A DNA stretch of 64,000 bases from Christiangramia sp. (GTDB taxonomy: Bacteria > Bacteroidota > Bacteroidia > Flavobacteriales > Flavobacteriaceae). Positions 24,469 through 33,898 of this stretch are shown piece by piece. The first letter of the stretch is position 1, and each line of letters starts with the position of its first letter. The stretch lies in NCBI RefSeq assembly GCF_029937855.1, contig NZ_JAPYPC010000016.1, positions 1 through 64,000 of the forward strand, in the 5' to 3' direction. Made by a program: the position numbers and the translations under genes. A model generated the notes under the pieces. It saw only the letters and a list, made by a program, of their open reading frames with translations, had not been told where the DNA came from and did not search any database.

Positions 24469-27400
24469 TTAGGCTTTTAATTTAAAATAGAAGGTGCTTC
24501 CTACTCCTTCCTGTGAATCCACCCAAATAGTTCCTTCATGCAGAAGTACGATCTTTTCTACATGGGCAAGTCCAACCCCGGTCCCATCGGTATCATCATT
24601 CCCTGGAACCCGGTTAAAAATGGTGAAAATGTTGCGTTGATCTTCTTTAGAAATCCCTATACCGTTATCCATAATAGAGAAGACCCAATGTTTATCCTCT
24701 TTATAAGCTGAAATACGAATTTCTGGATTTCTATCTTTTGGCACATACTTAATGGCATTGCTAATAAGGTTTTGGAATAACAGTCGCAATTCCACTTCAT
24801 ACCCCTTTAACTGTGGTAAAGCCCCGGTATGTATTCTAGCATTTCTATCTTTAATGCTCTTGCCCAGGTCGTACTTTACAACCTCTACGATCTCTTTGGT
24901 ATCTATATGGGACTTTTTACCATTCTTTCCAATTCTCGAATGTTCCAGAAGAGCACGTATTTGAGCCGAAAGTCTGTCTGAAGCGTCCTTAATATATTTT
25001 ATATAATTCTCTCCTTTTTCATCCAATTGACTCGCATACATCTTGCCCAGAACATCACTACCAAATTTAATGGTCGCTAATGGTTCCTGGAGATCGTGGG
25101 AGCATATAGAAACAAATTGTTCCAGATCACGGTTAGCCCTTTCCAGATCATTTTTTTGTTCTCTTAACTGTTCCTGGGCCTTGTGCAATGCTGAAATATC
25201 CACACAGGTATATCGGATGGTTATGAGATTTTCATGTTCATCTTTTTCAGCAGTAGCATTGAGGATTACCGGTAAGCTTTTACCCTTTTTAGTAACCATG
25301 TACTGCTCTATATTAATAATCTCACCAGATTTTTTAATGCTGGATTTAAGCTTTTGAGTATTAAGTGGGTATTCCTGGTCAAATAATTCAGAAACGGGAC
25401 GGCCTATTAGGTCTTCTTTAGATTTATAACCTAATTTTTGAATGACCTTCTTATTGCAATGCACAATAACTGAAGTTTTGGGATCTATACTTATATGTAA
25501 TACCGGGTCCTCTTCATAGAAAGATTTGAAACGCCTTTCACTGGCCATTAATTTCTCCCTGGACTTCTGAATTGTTTCTATATCGATAAAAGTAATCACT
25601 ACGCCACTAATCTCGCCCTTTGATTCTCTATAAGGTGAAATCCTCTGCAAATAATTCTTTCCCTCCCGGGAAACAATATGTTTTTCAAGTATTTTACCTG
25701 TTTCTAATACCTTCTGGCAACGATCCAGAAAACTTTGTTTTCGGCTTAAACCGAAACTATTTGTGAAATTATCTATGGGTCTGCCTATATCCCCATTTAT
25801 AAGGCTGAAATGTTTTTTAATGGCAGGGGTGAATTTTCTGATCTTAAAATCTGAATCAAGGAAAATAACTCCAATATCAGTACTTTTCAGCAGGTTGTTC
25901 ATATCTGCATTCAAAGCGGCGAGATCTTCCATCTTTTGAATATTCTCGGCATTCACCGTATTTATTTCCTCATTAACACTTTGGAGTTCTTCGTTTGTAC
26001 TCTGTAATTCTTCATTAGACGCCAATAGTTCTTCATTAGCCGCCTGCAATTCTTCGTTACTTGTTTCAATTTCTTCCAAAGAGGCTTTAAGATCTTCTTT
26101 AGTTTGCTTCAGTTCATTTTCCAGTCTGGCTACATATTCCTTGGTTTGTTGTGATGGACTAATTTTGGCAACTTCTGTTATTTCTTCAAAATTGATTTCC
26201 TTTTCAATAAAAGTGATCACATAATTCGTTTCCCCTTCTAAACTATGGTCTTTAAAAGGTTTTACTATAATATTGGCACCTATTTTCTTACTACCCTGCC
26301 TGATCACTGCATCGCTATACACCACTTTCTTTTCTTCTTTAAAAGCTTTATTAAAAGTGGACTGAACTACAAATTTCAATTCGGTATCCAGCATATCCAG
26401 CAAATTGATAGAAAAACCACTAACCGGAAGATTAGCATACTTCCTAAATTCTCCAACAGCCTGTAAAATATTATATTCTGAATCTACGAAAACCGAAGCT
26501 CCCCCAAACTGATCCATGATCGCTTCATTTAATTCTCCCTGTAACTTTTGCCGAATGGGATTGGAATGTGTTTTGTAAAGTTTTCGCTCCTCATCAGGCT
26601 TGTTTTTTAAAAGCTCTTTGGTAATGCTAGCGGAAATATTTGCATGGCTTATTCCATTCTTTAGACGGGTACTCGGCTTTATATTTTTATAAATCTTCCA
26701 CCTACGGTCAATTTCAACAAAATGTTCTTTATGCGTATGTACACTTTCACTTGTGCCCAATACAAGAATGCCATCTTTCTTTAGGGCATAGTGCAGCATA
26801 TTTAGCGCTTTCTTCTGGATACTGTTTTGAAAATAGATCAAAAGGTTTCTACACACCACCATATCCATATTGCTGAAGGGTGGGTTCTTAATGAGGTTAT
26901 GTCTGGAGAAAACAACAGATCTCCTAATTTTATCCGAGATCTGGTAGCTACTGGATTTACTAAGAAAATACTTTAGCAAAAAATCCTTTGGAACATCAGC
27001 TACAATACTTTCTGGATAGATTCCTTTACTTCCAATCTCCAGATGTGGTTGGGAAATATCTGTAGCGAAAATCTTTATTTCAATTCTTTTTCCCTGGATT
27101 TCCATTTCTTCGTGGAGGCACATTGCAAAGGAATATGCTTCCTCCCCGGTACTACAGGCAACATCCCAGACTTTTAAAATATCCCCATCTTCCTTTTCAC
27201 TGATCATCTTTGGAAAGACTTCTTTTCTCAATACTTTCCATACCTCCTCATCACGGAAGAATTTCGTTACCCCTATCAGGAATTCCCTGTATAAGATCTC
27301 AACCTCTTTTTTTTCACTTACTAGAAACCTGTAGTAATCCTTAAGATTACTGCATTTACAAATATTTACCCTTCTAGCAACCCGTCTGGCCAGGGTAGCA

Positions 27401-28128
27401 TACTTATATTCCCTAAAATCAAGCCCTACCTCATCGTTAATATAATTAAGGATTTTATTGAGTTCATTTTCATCATACTGGACATCGCCATCCTTAAAAT
27501 GAAATATTGGCGGACTAGAGATAAAATCCTGTAATTCTGACCCCATTTTATCTGCGGGTAAAATATAATCTACAAGGCCTGTGTTAATGGCACTTTTAGG
27601 CATTCCATCGAACTTGGCCTCACCTGGATCCTGCACCATGACCATCCCATCATTTTCTTTTATAGCCCTGGCCCCTCTTGTACCATCACTACCTGTACCG
27701 CTTAATACCACACCAATCGCCCTTTCCTTAAGCTGTTTTGCCAGAGATTCAAAAAAGATATCTATAGGAAGGTTGAGAGTATGATTCTTAGGTTTATCGG
27801 TTAACCGAAGAATTTCATCTTCGAGGATAAGGTTATTTGCCGGCGGAATGAGATACACGTGACCAGGCTTCACCTCCATTTGATCTTTTATTTGCACAAT
27901 AGGGAGACTGGTGCTTTTCTGAAGTAGTTCACCCATCATACTTTTATGATCTGGAGATAAATGCTGAATTATTACATACGCACTTTTATCACCAGCAGGA
28001 ATATTTTTAAAGAACGTTTTTAACGCTTCAAGTCCTCCAGCGCTAGCTCCAACGGCAATAATTCTCGGTAATTCAATATTCTTCTCCCTTACAGATTCTA
28101 CTGTAGAATTCTCTTTAACACTTTTCAT
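24469..28128 (-). CDS. CheB-CheR-PAS-histidine kinase fusion protein
   Basis: The product is 1219 residues. CheB-type methylesterase domain: GASAGGLEALK with Ser29, IIQHLSPDH with His56, and LSGTGSDGTRG with Asp near 148. CheR-type methyltransferase domain at about 215-490: VWDVACSTGEEAYSFAM binds SAM, and VVCRNLLIYF is also present. Residues about 690-740 form a coiled coil of heptad-like EELQ/NEEL repeats, then at least two PAS domains, and a HisKA/HATPase core with SHDLQEPLATI (His1011), NLISNAIKYV, DNGIGIS and GTGVGLAHV. It is the first gene of the phytochrome operon. The fusion is known in soil and aquatic bacteria; what it methylates is unknown, as no chemoreceptor gene is in view. Confidence 0.92.
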   Translation of the reverse strand: MKSVKENSTVESVREKNIELPRIIAVGASAGGLEALKTFFKNIPAGDKSAYVIIQHLSPDHKSMMGELLQKSTSLPIVQIKDQMEVKPGHVYLIPPANNLILEDEILRLTDKPKNHTLNLPIDIFFESLAKQLKERAIGVVLSGTGSDGTRGARAIKENDGMVMVQDPGEAKFDGMPKSAINTGLVDYILPADKMGSELQDFISSPPIFHFKDGDVQYDENELNKILNYINDEVGLDFREYKYATLARRVARRVNICKCSNLKDYYRFLVSEKKEVEILYREFLIGVTKFFRDEEVWKVLRKEVFPKMISEKEDGDILKVWDVACSTGEEAYSFAMCLHEEMEIQGKRIEIKIFATDISQPHLEIGSKGIYPESIVADVPKDFLLKYFLSKSSSYQISDKIRRSVVFSRHNLIKNPPFSNMDMVVCRNLLIYFQNSIQKKALNMLHYALKKDGILVLGTSESVHTHKEHFVEIDRRWKIYKNIKPSTRLKNGISHANISASITKELLKNKPDEERKLYKTHSNPIRQKLQGELNEAIMDQFGGASVFVDSEYNILQAVGEFRKYANLPVSGFSINLLDMLDTELKFVVQSTFNKAFKEEKKVVYSDAVIRQGSKKIGANIIVKPFKDHSLEGETNYVITFIEKEINFEEITEVAKISPSQQTKEYVARLENELKQTKEDLKASLEEIETSNEELQAANEELLASNEELQSTNEELQSVNEEINTVNAENIQKMEDLAALNADMNNLLKSTDIGVIFLDSDFKIRKFTPAIKKHFSLINGDIGRPIDNFTNSFGLSRKQSFLDRCQKVLETGKILEKHIVSREGKNYLQRISPYRESKGEISGVVITFIDIETIQKSREKLMASERRFKSFYEEDPVLHISIDPKTSVIVHCNKKVIQKLGYKSKEDLIGRPVSELFDQEYPLNTQKLKSSIKKSGEIINIEQYMVTKKGKSLPVILNATAEKDEHENLITIRYTCVDISALHKAQEQLREQKNDLERANRDLEQFVSICSHDLQEPLATIKFGSDVLGKMYASQLDEKGENYIKYIKDASDRLSAQIRALLEHSRIGKNGKKSHIDTKEIVEVVKYDLGKSIKDRNARIHTGALPQLKGYEVELRLLFQNLISNAIKYVPKDRNPEIRISAYKEDKHWVFSIMDNGIGISKEDQRNIFTIFNRVPGNDDTDGTGVGLAHVEKIVLLHEGTIWVDSQEGVGSTFYFKLKA

Positions 28129-28737
28129 TAATCTGAGTAGTAGTTTTTTAGGTAATAATCCAATTAATTATTACGAATCGATAATTATAGGGTAATTTTT
28201 CCAAATTCAGTAACACAATTCAAATATTTCTTGAGTCAAATGCTCAGTAATTACTGGCAGTTTCAGCTGAATACTCATTTTTCTGCTTTGAAAATTTATC
28301 CTAAAAGAGCATCTAATTATTATTTTGTACGGCTTCAGCCCTTAAACCTGACATTCTTGCAGCAATTTTGCCATTCCTGCAAAATTCTTCTTTTTTAAGA
28401 ATTCGGAATTAGAAATAACATTTTTTTAAGAAGTTGTAGAGTTATCTCCAATCTCCAAAATTTATGTTTTACATATTTTTTAAAACGATGGCTATTTTTT
28501 TATATAAAAACATCGATTGCCACCATAAATTGCAAATTTCGCAACTTATATCCCCTAAAATTTAGGAAATCACATGAGAATTTAAGTTTTTATTAATGCC
28601 TACTTTCAGAAAATCAGGGTAAATTATCTGATTAAACCAATTATCAGCGCTAATAAGGGGATTGTCGCACGGTATTTGTCCAATTAGGCACAGATCTAAT
28701 CAGCAGAAAGCTGATATATTGAACCAAAAATTTAAAA
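28129..28737. other. 609-bp divergent intergenic region (phytochrome operon / proCBA)
   Basis: Holds the promoters for two divergent operons. No open frame of coding character was seen. A 6-bp hairpin, ATCAGC / GCTGAT, lies at 28699-28715 just before proC. On the minus strand TATAAT-like sequence follows a TTTG about 70 bp upstream of the CheB/CheR gene, but the spacing is not canonical. The length is large for this genome and could hide a regulatory RNA. Confidence 0.4.
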
Positions 28738-29547
28738 ATGAAGACATTAGTTATTGGAGCAGGAAATATGGGATTAACTTATGCCGAAGGAATGGCACAA
28801 TCTGCAATGCTTAACCGGAGAAATCTTATGATTTTCGATAAGTCGGCAGATGTGATTGCAAGATTAAGAGATCTTGATCATTTTGATGTATATGAATCCC
28901 TGGAAGAATGCCTGCCCAAAGCAGATATGGTATTTATAGCTGTGAAGCCGTATCACTGTGATGATCTTTTTGAAGAAATGCAACCTATGGTGAATCAGGA
29001 ACAGATATTTGTTTCCCTGATGGCCGGTGTCACAATCGCAAAAATTCAGGAAGGACTTGCGGTTAAAAAAGTGGTACGTTCCATGCCTAATTTGCCTGCT
29101 CAGGTAGGAAAAGGTGTTACTTCTTATACAGAATCCAGCGAAGTATCCAGAGTAGAACTTCTAATGGTGCGGAACCTTTTAGATACTACAGGAAAGTCTA
29201 TACACGTTGAAAGCGAAAATTATATAGATGCCTCTACAGGAATTTCAGGTAGTGGACCAGCTTATGTTTTCTACTTTATGAACTCCATGTTAGAAGCCGC
29301 CCTAAAAATGGGATTCTCTAAAAATGACTCTAAAGTCCTGGTAAGTCAAACTTTTGAAGGTGCTGTTGAACTTTTTAACCAAAACGATCTTTCCCCGGAT
29401 ACCTGGATGAATCGTGTAGCTTCTAAAGGAGGAACAACAAGGGCTGCTTTAGATTCCATGGATGATAATAATGTTAAAGAATTAATTAAAGATGCTGCCT
29501 ATGCTGCTTTTGATCGTGCAGTAGAATTAGGAGAAGAGAAAAAATAA
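28738..29547 (+). CDS. proC: pyrroline-5-carboxylate reductase
   Basis: The product is 269 residues. The N-terminal Rossmann motif is VIGAGNMGLTYAEG. The middle contains VVRSMPNLPAQVGKGVTSY, and the C-terminal catalytic helix segment ISGSGPAYVFYFMNSMLEAA with SKGGTTRAAL is diagnostic of ProC. It reduces pyrroline-5-carboxylate to proline with NAD(P)H, the last step of proline synthesis. It heads a proC-proB-proA operon (spacings 31 and 33 bp), the usual order in Flavobacteriaceae. A small hairpin directly upstream might influence expression. Confidence 0.95.
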   Translation: MKTLVIGAGNMGLTYAEGMAQSAMLNRRNLMIFDKSADVIARLRDLDHFDVYESLEECLPKADMVFIAVKPYHCDDLFEEMQPMVNQEQIFVSLMAGVTIAKIQEGLAVKKVVRSMPNLPAQVGKGVTSYTESSEVSRVELLMVRNLLDTTGKSIHVESENYIDASTGISGSGPAYVFYFMNSMLEAALKMGFSKNDSKVLVSQTFEGAVELFNQNDLSPDTWMNRVASKGGTTRAALDSMDDNNVKELIKDAAYAAFDRAVELGEEKK

Positions 29548-29578
29548 TTCAAAACTTAACTAACGAAAGAAGTTAAAA

Positions 29579-30352
29579 ATGGATAAAAAAAGAAGGATTG
29601 TTGTAAAAGTTGGAACCAATGTAATGACCAACAAAGACAATAGAATTTTAGGCCCGGTACTCAAAAGCCTGGTAAGACAAATTGCCACATTATATGAAGA
29701 AGACATCATGGTGGTCCTTGTTTCTTCAGGTTCTGCAATTGCGGGAAAAGAAATACTGGGAGAAATAAATATAAAAGATGCCAGTAAGCGTAGACAGGTA
29801 TATTCTTCAGTAGGGCAACCGCGTATGATGCGCCATTATTACAGTATTTTTCATGATTATGGAATGCGTTGCGCACAGGTCCTGGCCACTAAAAGAGACT
29901 TTAGCCCCGGTATCCACAGGGAAAATATGATCAATTGCTATGAATCTTTACTTTCTGAAGGGATTATTCCTATTGCAAATGAAGATGATGCGGTATCTGT
30001 GACCATGTCTATGTTCTCTGATAATGATGAACTCGCAAGTCTTGTCGCCGAATTGATTGGTGCTGAAAAACTTATTATCTTAAGCGATACCGAAGGTTTA
30101 TATACAGGACATCCGGAACATGATGATTCCGAAAAACTGAATAAAGTTCAGATTGATGAAAATGTTGAAAAATATGTTCAGGAATCTGATAAAGGTGAAG
30201 GTGAAGGTCGTGGCGGCATGGAATCTAAAATAAAGATTGCCAAAGGTACCGCTGCCAAAAATATTCCTACTTATATCGCCAACGGAAAACGTGATAATGT
30301 GATATTGGATATTATGGCCGGAAAACCCGTTGGCACCAAGTTTACCTCATAA
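29579..30352 (+). CDS. proB: glutamate 5-kinase (no PUA domain)
   Basis: The product is 257 residues, an amino-acid kinase fold: VVKVGTNVMTNK at the N-terminus, VLVSSGSAIAGKEIL, NEDDAVSV (about 140), FSDNDELASLVAEL, and GRGGMESKIKIAKGTA. It phosphorylates glutamate to gamma-glutamyl phosphate, the committed and usually feedback-inhibited step. E. coli ProB is 367 residues with a C-terminal PUA domain; this one ends after the kinase fold, as in other short ProB proteins. The next gene encodes the enzyme that takes its unstable product. Confidence 0.95.
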   Translation: MDKKRRIVVKVGTNVMTNKDNRILGPVLKSLVRQIATLYEEDIMVVLVSSGSAIAGKEILGEINIKDASKRRQVYSSVGQPRMMRHYYSIFHDYGMRCAQVLATKRDFSPGIHRENMINCYESLLSEGIIPIANEDDAVSVTMSMFSDNDELASLVAELIGAEKLIILSDTEGLYTGHPEHDDSEKLNKVQIDENVEKYVQESDKGEGEGRGGMESKIKIAKGTAAKNIPTYIANGKRDNVILDIMAGKPVGTKFTS

Positions 30353-30385
30353 AATAAAGTTTAACTAAACTAAAGAAACGAAGAA

Positions 30386-31585
30386 ATGAAGTTGATAAAA
30401 TCTGAAACCAAAAATAACGTACTTAAATCCATGATGAATATCCTGGATAAAAGACGTGCTGAAATAATTTCAGCAAACAAAAAAGATCTGGAAGCTTTTT
30501 CAAAAGACGATCAGGCTATGTATGACCGCCTTATCGTGGACGAAAAGAAAGTAGACGGAATGATACAATCTGTAAAGGAAGTGATGGATCAGGACGATCC
30601 GGTGGGACAGGTAATCGAACACCGTAAACTGGACACCGGTCTTGATATTACCAACAAAACTGCTCCTTTTGGAAACATTATGATCATTTATGAATCCAGG
30701 CCAGATGTAACCATTGAGGCTGCGGTGCTTGCTTTTAAAGCCAATAATAAGATCTATCTAAAAGGTGGTAAAGAAGCCATTAATAGTAACAAGATCCTTG
30801 AAGAGTGCTGGCATGAAGCGCTGGAAGAAAACGGACTTGGAAAAGAATGGATCAAATTGTTACACCTGGACAGAACTCAAACCCAGGAATTTCTAAAAAA
30901 TCCGCCGGAGCAATTAGACCTTATCGTTCCTCGTGGTGGTGAAAGATTGATTGCCTTTGTGAAAGAACATGCTACCGGAGCTGTTTTAGTAAGTGGTAGA
31001 GGAAATAATTTCCTTTATGTTTCTGAAAATGCCGATTTTGAAGTAGCAAAAAAGGTGATGCTGAACGCCAAGATCGATAAGATCTCCGGATGCAATGCCC
31101 TTGACAAAGTACTGGTAGATAAGAATATTGAAGGTTTTGAGTCTAAACTGAAAGAGCTTCAGGAACTATTCAGAGATAATAAAGTGAATATTCTTGTAGA
31201 CGAGGAAGTTTCAAAAGTACTGACCGATGAAGAGAAAGTCCCTTCTGAAGATACCTGGTATGAAGAATTCCTGGCCATGAAGATCGTTATTGGAGCTATT
31301 GATGGGATGGAAAATGCTATAGAGAAGATCAATAAATATTCAGGCGGACATTCTGCTTCTATTATCACCACTAATAAGGAAGACGCTATGAACTTTATGG
31401 AGCAGGTAGACAGTGCCGCTGTGTATCATAATGCCTCTACAAGATTCACCGATGGCGGACAAATGGGAGTTGGTGCTGAACTGGCAATTTCTACGGATAA
31501 ACTTCATCACAGAGGTCCGTTAGGTCTTAAACAATTAGTAACTAACAAGTACTACGTTTTAGGTGAAGGCCATGTGAGAGCATAA
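30386..31585 (+). CDS. proA: glutamate-5-semialdehyde dehydrogenase (gamma-glutamyl phosphate reductase)
   Basis: The product is 399 residues, an aldehyde-dehydrogenase-like fold. Key segments are APFGNIMIIYESRPDVTIEA (about 94-113), LKGGKEAINSN, IVPRGGERLIAF, and SGCNALDKVLVD with the catalytic Cys near residue 237. The end HASIxT-like SGGHSASIITTN and ASTRFTDGGQMGVGAEL matches ProA. It reduces gamma-glutamyl phosphate to glutamate semialdehyde, which cyclises to the ProC substrate. A clear terminator follows 18 bp after the stop and closes the operon. Confidence 0.95.
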   Translation: MKLIKSETKNNVLKSMMNILDKRRAEIISANKKDLEAFSKDDQAMYDRLIVDEKKVDGMIQSVKEVMDQDDPVGQVIEHRKLDTGLDITNKTAPFGNIMIIYESRPDVTIEAAVLAFKANNKIYLKGGKEAINSNKILEECWHEALEENGLGKEWIKLLHLDRTQTQEFLKNPPEQLDLIVPRGGERLIAFVKEHATGAVLVSGRGNNFLYVSENADFEVAKKVMLNAKIDKISGCNALDKVLVDKNIEGFESKLKELQELFRDNKVNILVDEEVSKVLTDEEKVPSEDTWYEEFLAMKIVIGAIDGMENAIEKINKYSGGHSASIITTNKEDAMNFMEQVDSAAVYHNASTRFTDGGQMGVGAELAISTDKLHHRGPLGLKQLVTNKYYVLGEGHVRA

Positions 31586-31602
31586 TCACTCTGGAATTTT
31601 AC

Positions 31603-31642
31603 AAACATATAAAGCCCGGTGATTGCCGGGTTTTATATGTTT
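31603..31642 (+). terminator. terminator of the proCBA operon
   Basis: AAACATATAAAGCCCGG and CCGGGTTTTATATGTTT pair over about 16 positions around a six-base loop (TGATTG). The A/T-rich outer arms and the GC-rich 5-bp core make it likely to work in both directions. Confidence 0.85.
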
Positions 31643-31656
31643 TAAAATAAATTATC

Positions 31657-31880
31657 CATGTCCGGTTAAAGAAATTAGACCGTTTCACTTTTAGGTATTT
31701 GAACTTAGACTTGTACTTAACTATCTGATAAATACAGTAAGTCTGAAATTGTATTTATCAAAGAAATGCCACAATTCAAAAATTTGTAAAAGCAGGATAT
31801 AGATAATAGTAAAAGGCTTTCAACTATCGAAAATACTGAGTTAAGCTTCCTTCTTTAAAATTTTTATTGGACACCACTGA
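31657..31880 (+). repeat. 224-bp dispersed repeat, copy A
   Basis: Direct-strand partner of 14335-14556. Shared landmarks in order are GGTTAAAGAAA, TAGACCG, AATTCAAAAATTTGTA, GAAAATACTG, TTTAAAATTTTTAT and GACACCACTGA. It sits between the proCBA terminator and the M61 peptidase gene, ends 118 bp before that gene, and has no open frame. It may be a non-autonomous mobile element, or the non-coding end of an insertion sequence. Confidence 0.65.
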
Positions 31881-31938
31881 AAATAAATAAAAATTTATCA
31901 AGGTGAAGCAGCGCAATTTATGAAACTCAAGTTATAAA

Positions 31939-31969
31939 TTTGATTTTAACTGTAACTATTGTATGCTTT
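31939..31969 (+). promoter_or_regulatory. candidate promoter of the M61 peptidase gene
   Basis: TTTG (31939-31942) is followed after 19 bp by TATGCTTT (31962-31969), close to the Bacteroidetes TTTG-N19-TAnnTTTG pattern. The start codon is 29 bp downstream of the -7 box. Confidence 0.4.
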
Positions 31970-31998
31970 TCCAGTCTTATTACTAAACTTTACAATAC

Positions 31999-33873
31999 AT
32001 GAAAAAAATAATTTTTGGAGTTATTACAGCCACTATGCTTTTCGCCTGTAAAACTCAAAATGTCGTTGAAACTCAACCTCAACAACCCACAGTTGCAAGT
32101 ATAGATCTTGTAAATGTTGAGAATGATAAAGTTTGGGTAACGGTAGATCCTGACAGGTTCACTTCAGATACTACCACTTTTTATATTCCTAAAACCGTAC
32201 CCGGTACATACTCCACCGACAATTACGGAAAATTTTCAGAAGCTTTTAAAGCGATAGATTATAAAGGAAAGGAAATGCCATTCAAGAAAATCGATGAAAA
32301 CAGCTGGACCATTACAGATGCCAAAGTCCTTGATAAAGTAATGTACCAGGTGAACGATTCTTTTGACTGGGAAGATGAAGGAGGTGTATATTCCATGGCA
32401 GGAACAAATATTCTTAAAGATGAAAATTTCCTCCTGAACCTTCACGGTTTCGTAGGTTACTTTGAAGATACAAAGGAGAATAGATTCCGTCTCGAAATTA
32501 AGAGACCGGCAAATTTGATAGCCGGAACTGCACTTACTATAGATAAAACCATTGACGGTGAAACCATTGACTCTAAAACCGATATTTATAATCTGGATAG
32601 ATATTTTGAGGTGATAGATAACCCTATTATGTATTCAAGTCCCGATACTACAAGCTTTATGGTGGAGGATATGAAGGTGTTGATCAATGTCTTTTCACCA
32701 AACGATAAATTTTCAGCGAAGAGCTTAAGACCAAACCTGGAGAAAACGATCCGAGCTCAAAAGAAATTCCTTGGAGATATAAACAGTACAGATAAATATG
32801 CAATCCTGGTATACCTTTCGGCTACTCCGGGTGAGAAAGATGCAGGTAATTTTGGAGCTCTGGAACACCATACTTCTACTGTGGTGGTTATGCCTGAAAC
32901 CATGGAAGCCAAAGCTTTAGATGAAAGTATGACCGATATCGTTTCCCATGAATTCTTTCATATTATCACACCTTTAGGAATTCATTCTAAAGAAGTTCAT
33001 TATTTCGATTATAATGATCCCAAAATGTCACAACATTTATGGCTGTACGAAGGGGTAACTGAATATTTCGCAAATCTGTTCCAGGTGAATCAGGGGCTTA
33101 TCAGCAATCAGGAATTCTACGACAGGATGGTAGATAAAATCAATATTTCCAAAAGATTTGACGATACCGTTCCATTTACAGTGATGAGTAAAAATATCCT
33201 GACAGATGAGTATAAGGATAGTTATTACAATGTGTACCAAAAAGGAGCACTTATAGGTATGGCTTTGGATATTCGATTAAGAGAGCTTAGCGGTGGCAAA
33301 ATGGGGATTCTAGACCTGATGAAAAAATTAAATGCCAAGTACGGAAAAGACAGGCCTTTTGATGACGACCAGTTAATTTCTGATATCGTAGAGCTGACTT
33401 ATCCTGAGATTCAGGATTTCTTTGACACCTATATCACTGGTACTACTCCTATTCCTTATAATGAGTTCTTTGCAAAAGCCGGTTTGGAAGAAAAAGAAGT
33501 AATGAGTGAGGTAGGCTTTTTTCTAAAAGGTCAAACTCCGTATATTACCGCTAACCAGGCTACTATGCAGATCATGTTTAGAAAGGATATAGAATTGAAT
33601 ACCTTTCTTAAAGATCTGGGAGTTCAGGGTGGGGACACTCTAAAATCTGTTAACGGAACTGAGTATAACATTCAAAATGTGTATGAACTTATCACTGCAT
33701 CGAATAGCTGGAAAGAAGGTGACGAGATTAGCATGATCGTGATAAGAGAAGGCGAGGAAATAAATCTGGAAGGAAAAATTACTAAACCAATGGATATGGA
33801 AATGAAGATGGTTGAAATTCAAAATCCAGATGGTGAACAAATGGAGTTAAGACATGCCTGGTTAAAAGGATAA
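31999..33873 (+). CDS. M61-family metallopeptidase, lipoprotein, with PDZ-like domain
   Basis: The product is 624 residues. The lipoprotein leader ends MLFACKT with Cys16. A beta-rich N-terminal domain (to about 230) precedes the catalytic domain, whose zinc motif HEFFH starts at His317, with the downstream Glu in WLYEGVTEYFAN. The family usually carries a C-terminal PDZ domain, and residues about 515-600 (LGVQGGDTLKSVNGTEYNI) fit one. M61 enzymes (glycyl aminopeptidases) trim peptides with N-terminal Gly or Ala. The lipoprotein signal places it in the envelope. It is monocistronic between a dispersed repeat and a long hairpin repeat. Confidence 0.88.
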   Translation: MKKIIFGVITATMLFACKTQNVVETQPQQPTVASIDLVNVENDKVWVTVDPDRFTSDTTTFYIPKTVPGTYSTDNYGKFSEAFKAIDYKGKEMPFKKIDENSWTITDAKVLDKVMYQVNDSFDWEDEGGVYSMAGTNILKDENFLLNLHGFVGYFEDTKENRFRLEIKRPANLIAGTALTIDKTIDGETIDSKTDIYNLDRYFEVIDNPIMYSSPDTTSFMVEDMKVLINVFSPNDKFSAKSLRPNLEKTIRAQKKFLGDINSTDKYAILVYLSATPGEKDAGNFGALEHHTSTVVVMPETMEAKALDESMTDIVSHEFFHIITPLGIHSKEVHYFDYNDPKMSQHLWLYEGVTEYFANLFQVNQGLISNQEFYDRMVDKINISKRFDDTVPFTVMSKNILTDEYKDSYYNVYQKGALIGMALDIRLRELSGGKMGILDLMKKLNAKYGKDRPFDDDQLISDIVELTYPEIQDFFDTYITGTTPIPYNEFFAKAGLEEKEVMSEVGFFLKGQTPYITANQATMQIMFRKDIELNTFLKDLGVQGGDTLKSVNGTEYNIQNVYELITASNSWKEGDEISMIVIREGEEINLEGKITKPMDMEMKMVEIQNPDGEQMELRHAWLKG

Positions 33874-33898
33874 TGTAACATTTAAGTAATTTATAAGC

